Shown here: piece by piece, positions 37,882-45,812 of the stretch
Layout of the letters: every line of letters starts with the position of its first letter
Numbering within the stretch: position 1 is the first letter of the stretch
Origin: Hydrogenophaga sp. BPS33
Lineage (GTDB): Bacteria > Pseudomonadota > Gammaproteobacteria > Burkholderiales > Burkholderiaceae_C
DNA length: 64,000 nt
Direction of reading: 5' to 3'
Assembly (NCBI RefSeq): GCF_009859475.1
Contig: NZ_CP044549.1
Coordinates: forward strand, 5,146,001 to 5,210,000
Translations under genes and position numbers: made by a program
Notes under the pieces: generated by a model
The model's database searches: none
What the model was told of the DNA's origin: nothing
The model's input: the letters and a program-made list of their open reading frames with translations, nothing else

Positions 37882-37942
37882 GTGCGGGGAAAAAGAAGTT
37901 CGCGGGTTTGAGCGAAGCGAGTTTGCGAACTTCTCCCCGCAC
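37882..37942. repeat. Long inverted repeat downstream of fbpC
   Basis: The left arm GTGCGGGGA-AAAA-GAAGTTCGC (37882-37903) pairs with GCGAACTTC-TCCCCGCAC (37925-37942). The loop is about 21 nt, and only the AAAA bulge interrupts the arms. It opens a hairpin-rich gene-free patch (37818-38106) and may terminate fbpC transcription or be a dispersed intergenic element. Confidence 0.75.
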
Positions 37943-37999
37943 ACCGAGCAGCGCAAGGAACCCCGAAGGGGCCCGGTCTTCGGCTCGCCTTTCTTTGGG

Positions 38000-38031
38000 T
38001 CACCTTTCTTTGGCGAAGCAAAGAAAGGTGA
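38000..38031. repeat. Perfect 13-bp hairpin with GCGAAG loop
   Basis: TCACCTTTCTTTG, loop GCGAAG, then CAAAGAAAGGTGA form a perfect 13-bp stem. A partial third copy of the arm (CCTTTCTTTGGG) lies just upstream at 37988-37999. GC-rich inverted sequence (CGGCCGCCGGGCCG) follows. It looks like part of a composite repetitive extragenic element. Confidence 0.75.
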
Positions 38032-38083
38032 CTCGGCCGCCGGGCCGAGACCCGGCTTGCCACGAAAGCAGAAAAGCCACAAA

Positions 38084-38101
38084 AGAAGAAGAAGAAGAAG
38101 A
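38084..38101. repeat. Trinucleotide microsatellite (GAA/AAG, about six units)
   Basis: A run of AGA-AGA-type triplets, about six units, lies directly beyond the stop codon of the PepSY gene (which ends at 38107 on the minus strand). It does not fall in a coding region, so it would not alter a protein. Confidence 0.8.
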
Positions 38102-38106
38102 CGTTG

Positions 38107-39519
38107 TCAGAGGACCCCCTCCCTCAAGCGGGAGAGGGAGTAAGACACGAGGCCATCGAGCAACAGCACCGCCACCAACACCAGCCCCGTCAGCGGAAAC
38201 GCCAACGCCACGAGGCACATGACCACCGCCCCACCCTTCCAAAGCGGCAAGTCCCGAGGCAGCGGCGGCGCACCGAGGCGCCAACGAGCACCCGAAGGCC
38301 GACGCCTCCACCACACGACCACACCGCTGACACACAGGAACACGATGGCCAGACAGAACAGCACATTGAGCCAGGCATTCCACAGCCCAAGGTCTCCCTG
38401 GTGCAGCGCCACGCCCACCGCCATGGCCTTGGCCAGCCAGGGATAGTCCGCGAACCCGACCTCGGCCAGCACCCGGCCGCTGTAGCGGTCCACGTGCACC
38501 GTGCGGTCCTGTGTGGGAAGGCCCAGGTCGCCGCTCATGGTGTCGGCGGAAATCGTGAACACGCCCGTCTCGCCTTGGGGCAGCTGAATGTGGTGCTGCC
38601 CCGCGAAGCCCAGCCGCTTCGCCAGCGCGGCCACGGTGTCGAGGTTCACCGGCTCACCCAAAGGTACGCCCACCGCACCGACCGCCGAACCCGAAGACGG
38701 CAAGGGCGTCTGCTCCAGCCCCCATGGCACCTCGTGCAGGCCCGCCGGATTGAGTTCTGCATGCGTCGCATCGGACGGCGGCACCGCGTCCCACTTCGCG
38801 GCGGGAAAGGTGCCCCAGGGTTGCACGAGCTTCGCGCCCCAGACCCCGGTCCACGACAGACCAGTGAGCAGGAACATCAACAGCAACGCGCTCAACCAGA
38901 ACCCCATGCTCGCGTGCAGCGAGCGCCACCACAGCCGGCCCTTCAGGCGCAGATTCGGCAGCAGCACCTGTACCCAACGCGTGCCGCCCCGCGGCCACCA
39001 CAGGTACAACCCGGTCACGATCATCACGATGCCCAAGCCCGCTGCAATTTCGATCAGCCGGTCGCCCACGTCGCCGAGCAGCAAGGTGCCATGGATCTTC
39101 TGAGCCCAGGCGAACACGGTGTGGTCCTTGTCCACCAGTTGCAGCACCTGCGCGGTGTAGGGGTTCACCGCCACGGCTTCGGTGACGCCGTCACGCGCCA
39201 CCACAAACCAACTCGCCTGGTCCACGGCGCGCGGCGCGATGTACTCGCGCAGCACCGCCTGCGAGCGCAGTTCGAGCACCGCCTGCGCTTGTGCGCTCAC
39301 AGGCAAAGGCCCTTGCTCGGTCACGCCCACCGTCACCACCGGCCCGAGGCGGGTCTGGAAGCCGGTGAAGAACACCATGACCAGGCCCGTGAGCGCGAGC
39401 ATGAGCAGAAAGGGCACGACGTACAGGCCGGCGTAGAAATGCCAGCGCCAGGCGACGGCGTGAAACCGGGACGGCTTCGTCCCCGCGCCCGGTGTGGGCA
39501 CGCGTTGCGCAGCAGTCAT
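38107..39519 (-). CDS. PepSY-associated membrane protein
   Basis: 470 residues of the PepSY_TM family. The first membrane segment is YVVPFLLMLALTGLVMVFFTG, then an external PepSY domain (residues ~95-130), two more segments (IAAGLGIVMIVTGLYLWWPRGG and FWLSALLLMFLLTGLSWTG), a second periplasmic region, and C-terminal segments. WWPRGG and WWRRRPSG are typical of the family. These proteins often sit with iron or copper genes and may act in reductive metal uptake. The PCu(A)C gene lies 7 nt upstream, so they form an operon. Confidence 0.83.
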   Translation of the reverse strand: MTAAQRVPTPGAGTKPSRFHAVAWRWHFYAGLYVVPFLLMLALTGLVMVFFTGFQTRLGPVVTVGVTEQGPLPVSAQAQAVLELRSQAVLREYIAPRAVDQASWFVVARDGVTEAVAVNPYTAQVLQLVDKDHTVFAWAQKIHGTLLLGDVGDRLIEIAAGLGIVMIVTGLYLWWPRGGTRWVQVLLPNLRLKGRLWWRSLHASMGFWLSALLLMFLLTGLSWTGVWGAKLVQPWGTFPAAKWDAVPPSDATHAELNPAGLHEVPWGLEQTPLPSSGSAVGAVGVPLGEPVNLDTVAALAKRLGFAGQHHIQLPQGETGVFTISADTMSGDLGLPTQDRTVHVDRYSGRVLAEVGFADYPWLAKAMAVGVALHQGDLGLWNAWLNVLFCLAIVFLCVSGVVVWWRRRPSGARWRLGAPPLPRDLPLWKGGAVVMCLVALAFPLTGLVLVAVLLLDGLVSYSLSRLREGVL

Positions 39520-39526
39520 GGCCGCC

Positions 39527-40021
39527 TCAGTGCTTGTGCTGGCTGTGTGCGTCCGGCACGGCCGCAGCGGGCGCGGCCGTGCCGCCGCCCAGCGCCCGCA
39601 CCGGCGCCTTCACCGCGAGCGTGGAGCGCTTGCCGTCCGGGCCTTCGAGCACGAAGGTCAGGGGTACCACGTCGCCGGCCTTCACCTGGCCCTTGAGGTC
39701 CATCAGCATCACGTGGTAGCCACCAGGCTTGAGCTCGACCGGCTGGCCCGCGGGCAATGGCAGTCCGGCCTTGAGTTCGCGCATGCGCATCACATCTTTT
39801 TCCATCGCCATTTCGTGGATTTGCGCCACGCCTGCGATGGGTGACTGGACACCGACCACGCGCGTGTCGGCCCTGGCGGTGAGTTGCATGAAGGCGCCTG
39901 TGGCCTTCTGCTGCGCGACGGTGGCGCGCACCCAGGCGTCCTTCACGTCGACAAGTGCGGGCGCTTGCGCCCAGGCGTTGGCAGTGATCGCCAAGAGGGT
40001 GGAGATGAGCAGTTGTTTCAT
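39527..40021 (-). CDS. PCu(A)C copper chaperone (DUF461)
   Basis: 164 residues with a signal peptide (LLISTLLAITANAWAQ). The mature domain carries the PCu(A)C copper-binding pattern: IHEM, MRMREL and GGYHVMLM, with the His/Met ligands spaced as in the family. A C-terminal His-rich tail (HSQHKH) could bind extra metal. PCu(A)C delivers Cu(I) to the CuA or CuB site of cytochrome oxidases. It is followed by the PepSY membrane gene and preceded by a DUF2946 gene. Confidence 0.9.
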   Translation of the reverse strand: MKQLLISTLLAITANAWAQAPALVDVKDAWVRATVAQQKATGAFMQLTARADTRVVGVQSPIAGVAQIHEMAMEKDVMRMRELKAGLPLPAGQPVELKPGGYHVMLMDLKGQVKAGDVVPLTFVLEGPDGKRSTLAVKAPVRALGGGTAAPAAAVPDAHSQHKH

Positions 40022-40130
40022 GGAAACATCCCTTGCAAAAAGGCATTGATGATCGGAATCGCACGAGCGCACCGGGCGTCGGGGTCGTGAACAAGCGCGT
40101 GCCAGGACGGGGCACGCGAACCGCGGCGGA

Positions 40131-40532
40131 TCAGGCCTGCGGTGGTGGCGCGCGCGAAAGCGCGGTCGGCCAGGGCGAGGCCGGCGTGGCCGAGCGGATC
40201 GGCGCCTGGGGTGCTTCGGCATGGGTCCCAAACGCATGGGGAGATGCCGGTGGTGCGGGCGGCAATCCGAGCGCGCCGTTCAATGCAGGGCAATGGCGCT
40301 GGGCCTCGGCGAAGCTCGCACCCATATCGCCTGAAGTGTCGCCCGAGGTATCGCCATCCACCGCGTCGACCTGCCGCCAGACCATGCCGCTGGCGCTGCA
40401 CACCTGCACCCAGCCCGCATGGCCTTGCGACGACACCACCGCCTGCGCCACCGTGGGCGCGAGCGCGCCCAGCAACCAGGCCAGCATGGCAAGCCAGGCG
40501 GCGAATCGGCGGGTGGCGCGGGTGAACGGCAT
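40131..40532 (-). CDS. DUF2946 family small secreted protein
   Basis: 133 residues with a signal peptide (FAAWLAMLAWLLGALAPTVAQA) as in DUF2946. The mature part has the family pattern of Cys and His: VCSASGMVWRQVD and then RHCPAL. A short tandem repeat (GDTSGDTSGDM) is encoded in the middle. The tail is Pro/Ala-rich. DUF2946 proteins commonly accompany copper chaperones and TonB receptors. The PCu(A)C gene starts about 110 nt downstream, so a shared copper-related unit is likely. Confidence 0.75.
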   Translation of the reverse strand: MPFTRATRRFAAWLAMLAWLLGALAPTVAQAVVSSQGHAGWVQVCSASGMVWRQVDAVDGDTSGDTSGDMGASFAEAQRHCPALNGALGLPPAPPASPHAFGTHAEAPQAPIRSATPASPWPTALSRAPPPQA

Positions 40533-40632
40533 GGCGGGCGATTTTACCCACCGCGTGGCGCGTCAACTGTGCGACCCCGGCACCCCCCCTTCACCGCTAC
40601 CATGCCGCCCAGACCCCACAACGGAGACACCC

Positions 40633-41277
40633 ATGCTCAAACTCTGCGGCTTCTCGGCCAGCAACTACTACAACGTCGTCAAGCTCGCCATGCTCGAAAA
40701 GGGCGTCGCGTTCGACGAAGAACTGGCCTGGATCGGCGAGACCGACAAGGCCAGCAGCCCGCTGGGCAAGGTGCCCTATCTGAAGACCGGCGCGGGCGCG
40801 ATGTCGGAGTCGACGGTGATCCTGGACTACCTCGAATCGGCCTACCCGCAACACCCGCTGGTGCCCACCGACCCGTTCGCCGCCGCCAAGGTGCGTGAGC
40901 TGGTGCGCTACACCGAGCTGCACCTGGAACTCGTGGCGCGCAACCTCTACCCCGAGGCCTTCTTCGGCGGCAAGGTGAGCGACGCCGCGAAGGAGAAGAT
41001 CGGCGAGCAGCTGGAGAAGAACGTGGCGGCGTTCGCCAAGCTGGCGGTGTTCTCGCCCTACCTCGCGGGCGACACGTTCACACTGGCCGATTGCGCCGGC
41101 ATCGTGCACCTGCCGATCGTGAGCGGTGCGACCAAGATCATCTATGGCCGCGACTTCCTGGCCGACCTGCCGCTGCGCGACTACATCAAGAAGATGGGCG
41201 AGCGGCCTGCCGTGCAAAAGGTCAACGCCGATCGCAAAGCGAACACCGAAGAGATGTTGAAGCGCACGAAGGGGTGA
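40633..41277 (+). CDS. Glutathione S-transferase family protein
   Basis: 214 residues from the ATG at 40633, with a GGAG ribosome site. The N-terminal thioredoxin-like domain has LCGFSASNYYNVVKLAMLEKG, PLGKVPYLKTG and the Glu-Ser of MSESTVILDYLE, which binds the glutathione gamma-glutamyl group. The helical C-terminal domain contains AGDTFTLADCAGIVHLP. The substrate is unknown. It converges on the TonB receptor gene with an 8-nt gap. Confidence 0.88.
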   Translation: MLKLCGFSASNYYNVVKLAMLEKGVAFDEELAWIGETDKASSPLGKVPYLKTGAGAMSESTVILDYLESAYPQHPLVPTDPFAAAKVRELVRYTELHLELVARNLYPEAFFGGKVSDAAKEKIGEQLEKNVAAFAKLAVFSPYLAGDTFTLADCAGIVHLPIVSGATKIIYGRDFLADLPLRDYIKKMGERPAVQKVNADRKANTEEMLKRTKG

Positions 41278-41285
41278 ACGCCCCC

Positions 41286-43436
41286 TCAGCGGAACTTGCG
41301 CACCAGTTCCACACCGACCGCCCACGCGCGTCCCGCGCCCGGTTCGAAGAAGCGGTTGTTGCCTTCGTTGACGATGACCGAGCCCGCGTAGGTGCGGTCG
41401 GTCACGTTGTCCACGCGCAGGAACTCGCGCCAGGTCCAGTCACCCCGCTGCTGCTCGAAGCGCACACCGAGGTTGAAGACGGTGCTGGCGGCGGTGAAGT
41501 CGGTGTTGCGGTCGTTCACGGCCATGCGCCCGGTGTGCAGCGCTTCCAGCGTGAACACGCTGTTGGCCCAGCCCGGCTCCCACGCCACCTGCAAGTAGGC
41601 CTGCTGGCGCGCCAGCCCCGGCAGGCGGCTGCCCGCGGGCACCGACACGGTGGGCACGGCGCAGGGTGAGGCGGTGCAGGTGAGGAAACCATCTCGGTAG
41701 CGCGCGTCCATCCAGGTGAGTGCCGGGGTGATGGTGAACGGGCCCCACTGCATCAGGCCCGCGAGTTCCAGGCCATGGCGGCGCGTGCGCCCCGCGTTCT
41801 GGAAGGTCGACCGCCCGCCGGTGTTGGAGAGCACCACGATCTCGTCCTGCGTGCGGGTCTCGAACAGCGTGGCGCTCCAGCTGCCCCAGCCTTGCCGCCC
41901 ACGCAAGCCGGCTTCGGCGCTCAGGCTGCGCGAAGCGTTCACCGCGCTGTTGAGGCCGGTGAGGCCCGAGGGGCGGTAGGCCACTTCGTTGAGCGTGGGC
42001 GTCTCCAATCCCCGGCCCAGGCTGGCGAAGGCCTGCAGCTGTGGCGTGAGTTCGCGCCGCACGCCCAGCACCGGGCTCCAGCCGTCGAACTTCACCGCGC
42101 CGCTGTCGTCCGGGTTGCCCGGCGCGATGTAGTGGTCGGCGGACTTGAAACGCACGCTCGAATGCCGCAGGCCGGCCATGTAGGTCGTGGCCGAGGTGCG
42201 CCACTCGGCTTGCACATAGGGGTCGAAGGTGCTGGCGCGGTTGGTCTCGTCGCGGCGCAGGCGGCCTTGCACGCCGAGCGTGGTGCCGACGAAGTTCTCG
42301 TAGCCCAGGCGGTCCTCGCTCTGCTGGTCGGACGCGATGCCGGCCGCCACGGTGAGGCGGCCGCTGTCGTAGGTGCGGTCGAGCCGCCAGCGCGCGTTCC
42401 AGCCCCAGTAGTCGCGGTCCAGATCGATCACGCCGCCTGCGCTGCCAGCGGGAATTTGTGCACCGCTGGGAATGGCCTGGAACTGGCGCACCGCGCGCTG
42501 CCCCCCATAGCCCATGAGCTCGAGGCGGTGACCGCCGCCCAGGGCCTGCTCCCACGCCAGGCCGACCTGGGTCTGCGACACGCTCTTGCGTGTGTTGAAC
42601 TGCGTGGCGGCACCGGTGGTCTGGCGCGGGTTGGCGTCGAACTCGGCGCGCGTGAGGCCTAGCGGGTCCAGTGCCTGGCTGCTCTGGCGGTTGAGCACGA
42701 GCACGGTGCGCCCTCCCTCGTGCGCGCGGCTGAGCTTGAGGTTGCCGGTGCTGCGCGACGCGGCCGACTGCGGGCGTTCGCCATCGGTGGCGAACTTGCC
42801 CGCGTCCAGCGTGTACGACCAGCCGGGTTGTTCGGCCGTGCCGGTCTGCCCGCTGACTTGGGTGGAAAAGCGCCACAGGCCGTTGGCGCCGGCGACCAGG
42901 CCGCTGCGCCATTCGGTGGGGCGCTGCCCGTCCTGCGTGTAGAGCGCGATCACGCCCCCGGCCGATGCGCCGTAGAGCGCGGAGAACGGCCCACGGATCA
43001 CTTCGATGCGGTCGGCGCTGCCGAGGGGAAAGTTCGCCGCCTGGCCTTGCCCGTCGGGCGCGCTGGCGGGAATGCCGTCCACATACAGCCGCACGCCGCG
43101 CACACCGAAGGGCGCGCGCGCGCCGTAGCCGCGCATGGAAATCTGCAGGTCTTGCGCGTAGTTCTGCCGGTTGCGCACCACCAGGCCCGGCACGCGACCC
43201 AGGCCTTCGGAGAGGTTGATCTGCAACTGGCCCGCGCGCAGTTCTTCGCCATCGACCACGTCGAGCGAGCCGGGCGCGAGCCAGCGGTCCTGCCAGGCCG
43301 AGCTGCCGGTGATCACGACCGGGGCGAGCGCGCCAGCCACGTCGCGCTCGCCTGTCGTTTGTGCGTGGACCGTACCCGCCATCGCGAGGCTGGCGAGCGC
43401 GCCAAGCGCAACGCTAGTTCTTCGGCCGAATGGCAT
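41286..43436 (-). CDS. TonB-dependent receptor, PqqU/YncD-like (probable PQQ uptake)
   Basis: 716 residues from the ATG at 43436 with a signal peptide ending TVHAQ. The plug domain contains NYAQDLQISMRGYGARAPFG, GVRLYVDGIPASAPDGQGQ and VIRGPFSALYGASAGGVI. This wording closely resembles E. coli YncD/PqqU, the TonB receptor for pyrroloquinoline quinone. The barrel follows and ends in an aromatic-poor strand, VELVRKFR. Its start overlaps the 3' end of the PQQ-dependent dehydrogenase gene by 23 nt, which independently points to PQQ. The ligand is inferred from similarity and context. Confidence 0.8.
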   Translation of the reverse strand: MPFGRRTSVALGALASLAMAGTVHAQTTGERDVAGALAPVVITGSSAWQDRWLAPGSLDVVDGEELRAGQLQINLSEGLGRVPGLVVRNRQNYAQDLQISMRGYGARAPFGVRGVRLYVDGIPASAPDGQGQAANFPLGSADRIEVIRGPFSALYGASAGGVIALYTQDGQRPTEWRSGLVAGANGLWRFSTQVSGQTGTAEQPGWSYTLDAGKFATDGERPQSAASRSTGNLKLSRAHEGGRTVLVLNRQSSQALDPLGLTRAEFDANPRQTTGAATQFNTRKSVSQTQVGLAWEQALGGGHRLELMGYGGQRAVRQFQAIPSGAQIPAGSAGGVIDLDRDYWGWNARWRLDRTYDSGRLTVAAGIASDQQSEDRLGYENFVGTTLGVQGRLRRDETNRASTFDPYVQAEWRTSATTYMAGLRHSSVRFKSADHYIAPGNPDDSGAVKFDGWSPVLGVRRELTPQLQAFASLGRGLETPTLNEVAYRPSGLTGLNSAVNASRSLSAEAGLRGRQGWGSWSATLFETRTQDEIVVLSNTGGRSTFQNAGRTRRHGLELAGLMQWGPFTITPALTWMDARYRDGFLTCTASPCAVPTVSVPAGSRLPGLARQQAYLQVAWEPGWANSVFTLEALHTGRMAVNDRNTDFTAASTVFNLGVRFEQQRGDWTWREFLRVDNVTDRTYAGSVIVNEGNNRFFEPGAGRAWAVGVELVRKFR

Positions 43437-45546
43437 CGGCCGTACCTTGGATGAAAGCCTTGATTTTCTGGACATCGTCGTTGGAGAGTTTGCCGGTGAA
43501 GTCCGGCATGCCGCGCGCCTGGGCCGGGCCATTGAAGACAAACTTGTCCAGATTCTCGATGAAGGCGCTATCCATGTACGCGAGGTTGGGTATGTTGCCG
43601 CCGCGGTCCACACCCGGCACACCGTGGCAGAACACGCAGTTGCTCACGTACAGCGCGGTGCCGGCCTGCACGTGCGCGGGGTCGTACTTCACGCCGGCCA
43701 CGAGCTTGCCGAGCTGGTAGTTGACGAAGGCCGGTGGCTGCGCCTTGCCGCCCACGGCAAAGGTGTAGACCGTGCCCGGGCCCTTGCGGTCGGTGGCGCG
43801 CTGCGCCAGACCGTACACGCCGCCCCAGCCCACGGCGATCGACACGTATTGCTTGCCGTCCACGAGGTAGGTCGATGGCGCGGCGATCACGCCGGTGCCG
43901 GTGGGCGTTTCCCACAGCTTCTCGCCGCTGGTGGCGTTGTAGGCGATGAAGCGGCCATCGGCCGTGCCCTGGAACACCAGATTGCCGGCGGTGGTGAGCG
44001 TGCCGCCGTTCCAGGGCGAAATCTGCTCCTGCGTCCAGCGCGCTTCCTGCTTCACCGGGTCCCAGGCCACGAGGCGGCCGAAGGGTTTGCTGCTGGGCGG
44101 CTCCACGTTGGCGAAGGTGGCCAGGTTCCAGCCCATGTTGGCGTGCGGTTCGCCCGGTCGGTCGGCGTTGAACTTCCAGTCCTTGTTGTCCATCAGCGTG
44201 AGCGGCACGCCCTGCACCGGCATGTAGACCAGGCCGGTGGCCGGGTTGTACGACATGGAGTGCCAGTTGCGCGCACCGAACGCGCTGGGGATGATTTCGC
44301 GCGGGCGGTCGGCCGTGCGCGCAGCGGGCGTTTCGATCGGGCGGCCCTTCTTGTCGTAGCCGGTGGCCCAGTTCACGTCGACGAAATTCTTCGCCGAGAT
44401 GAACTGGCCGGTCTTGCGGTCGATCACGAAGAAGAAGCCGTTCTTCGGCGCGTGCAGGATCACCTTGCGCGGCTTGTTGTTGACGGGGATGTCGGCCAGG
44501 ATCATCGGCTGCGTGGAGGTGAAGTCCCAGTTGTCGCCGGGCGTCTCCTGGTAGTGCCACACGTACTTGCCGGTGTCGGGGTTGAGCGCGACGATGGAGG
44601 CGAGGTAGAGGTTGTCGCCACCGGCCGGGCTGCGCTTGCTGCGCGCCCAGGGCGAGCCGTTGCCGGTGCCGATGTACATGAGGTTGAGCTCGGGGTCGAA
44701 GGCCATGGTGTCCCACGCGGTGCCACCACCACCGGCTTCCCACCACTTGCCTGCCGGGTCCCAGGTCTTGGCGGCCTTGGCCATGGAGGCATCCTCGAAC
44801 GGCTTGCCTGGGTCACCCGGCACGGTGAACCAGCGCCACTTCTGGTCGCCGGTCTTCGCGTCGTACGCAGTGATGTAGCCGCGCACGCCGTACTCCGCGC
44901 CGCCATTGCCGATGATCACCTTGCCCTTGAACACGCGTGGCGCGCCGGTGATGGTGTAGCTGAACTTGCGGTCGACGATGGTGTCCTTCTCCCACACCTT
45001 CTGCCCGGTGGCCGCGTCCAGCGCGATCAGGCGGCCGTCGTACGCGGCCACGAACACCTTGCCTTCGAACAGCGCCACGCCGCGGTTGACCACGTCGCAG
45101 CAGCCCTTGTAGCCGGCCTCGCGCGCGACCTGCGGGTCGAAGGTCCACAGGCGCTTGCCGGTGCGCACGTCCACCGCGTGCACCACGCTCCAAGACGCGG
45201 TGACGTACATGATGCCGTCGACCACCAGCGGCGTTGCCTCCACGCCGCGCGAGGACTCCAGGTTGTACGACCAGACCAGGCCCAGGTCCTTCACGTTCGC
45301 GGTGGTGATCTGGTTGAGCTTGGAGTGGCGCGTCTCGGCGTAGTCCAGGCCGTAGCTGGGCCAGTCGGCGGTCTGTTGCTGGTTGTTTTTCATGAAGGCC
45401 GCGTTGACCTTGCCGACGGCGGCCTTGATGTGCTCGGGCGAGCCCTTGGCCGGCGCCTGCGCGAACGCAGCGCCGCAGAACACCAGTGCGGTGACCAGAC
45501 CAGCCGCCGCGCGGCGCCAGTTTGAAGCGTGGGGTGACGGTTTCAT
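43414..45546 (-). CDS. PQQ-dependent alcohol dehydrogenase (quinohemoprotein, type II)
   Basis: 710 residues from the ATG at 45546 with a GGAG site and a signal peptide (TALVFCGAAFAQ). The eight-bladed propeller carries the vicinal Cys pair of PQQ enzymes (GYKGCCDVV), tryptophan-docking motifs and GDNWDFTSTQP, whose Asp is the likely catalytic base. The residue two after it is Thr, not Asp, suggesting a calcium rather than a lanthanide enzyme. A C-terminal cytochrome c domain has CVFCH and a Met ligand candidate. It oxidises alcohols in the periplasm and passes electrons to the respiratory chain. Confidence 0.9.
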   Translation of the reverse strand: MKPSPHASNWRRAAAGLVTALVFCGAAFAQAPAKGSPEHIKAAVGKVNAAFMKNNQQQTADWPSYGLDYAETRHSKLNQITTANVKDLGLVWSYNLESSRGVEATPLVVDGIMYVTASWSVVHAVDVRTGKRLWTFDPQVAREAGYKGCCDVVNRGVALFEGKVFVAAYDGRLIALDAATGQKVWEKDTIVDRKFSYTITGAPRVFKGKVIIGNGGAEYGVRGYITAYDAKTGDQKWRWFTVPGDPGKPFEDASMAKAAKTWDPAGKWWEAGGGGTAWDTMAFDPELNLMYIGTGNGSPWARSKRSPAGGDNLYLASIVALNPDTGKYVWHYQETPGDNWDFTSTQPMILADIPVNNKPRKVILHAPKNGFFFVIDRKTGQFISAKNFVDVNWATGYDKKGRPIETPAARTADRPREIIPSAFGARNWHSMSYNPATGLVYMPVQGVPLTLMDNKDWKFNADRPGEPHANMGWNLATFANVEPPSSKPFGRLVAWDPVKQEARWTQEQISPWNGGTLTTAGNLVFQGTADGRFIAYNATSGEKLWETPTGTGVIAAPSTYLVDGKQYVSIAVGWGGVYGLAQRATDRKGPGTVYTFAVGGKAQPPAFVNYQLGKLVAGVKYDPAHVQAGTALYVSNCVFCHGVPGVDRGGNIPNLAYMDSAFIENLDKFVFNGPAQARGMPDFTGKLSNDDVQKIKAFIQGTADAIRPKN

Positions 45547-45687
45547 GTTGTCTCCTTGTGCGGCCTGCCCAGTGTGGGGAGTGGCAGGGCTGTGGTGGGG
45601 CTGCCGGGACGGGCATGCGCGGCCCGGCGTCGCCATCTTCCGCGTCCGCGGTGCGCGATTCATCCTCGGGATTTCCCTGTGCCCGAA

Positions 45688-45706
45688 GTGTTCCGGCGTG
45701 GAACAC
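45688..45706. promoter_or_regulatory. Inverted repeat in the ADH/regulator divergent promoter
   Basis: GTGTTCC-GGCGT-GGAACAC is a perfect 7-bp inverted repeat with a 5-nt spacer. It lies about midway in the 266-nt region between the PQQ-dehydrogenase gene and the GAF/Fis regulator. It is a good candidate for that regulator's binding site. Confidence 0.6.
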
Positions 45707-45812
45707 ATGGGTCCCGGCCCGACATGGCCGCCGGTCGGAAGCGCCCGGGAAAAGGGCTTTCCCGCATGCCTCTGGCCCTGCGCCGTCGGATACTGCGGGC
45801 GGAGACAAGAAC

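Noticed and set aside
38084..38101. GAA microsatellite as a phase-variation switch
   Set aside because: It lies just beyond the PepSY stop codon, outside any coding region and far from any start codon.
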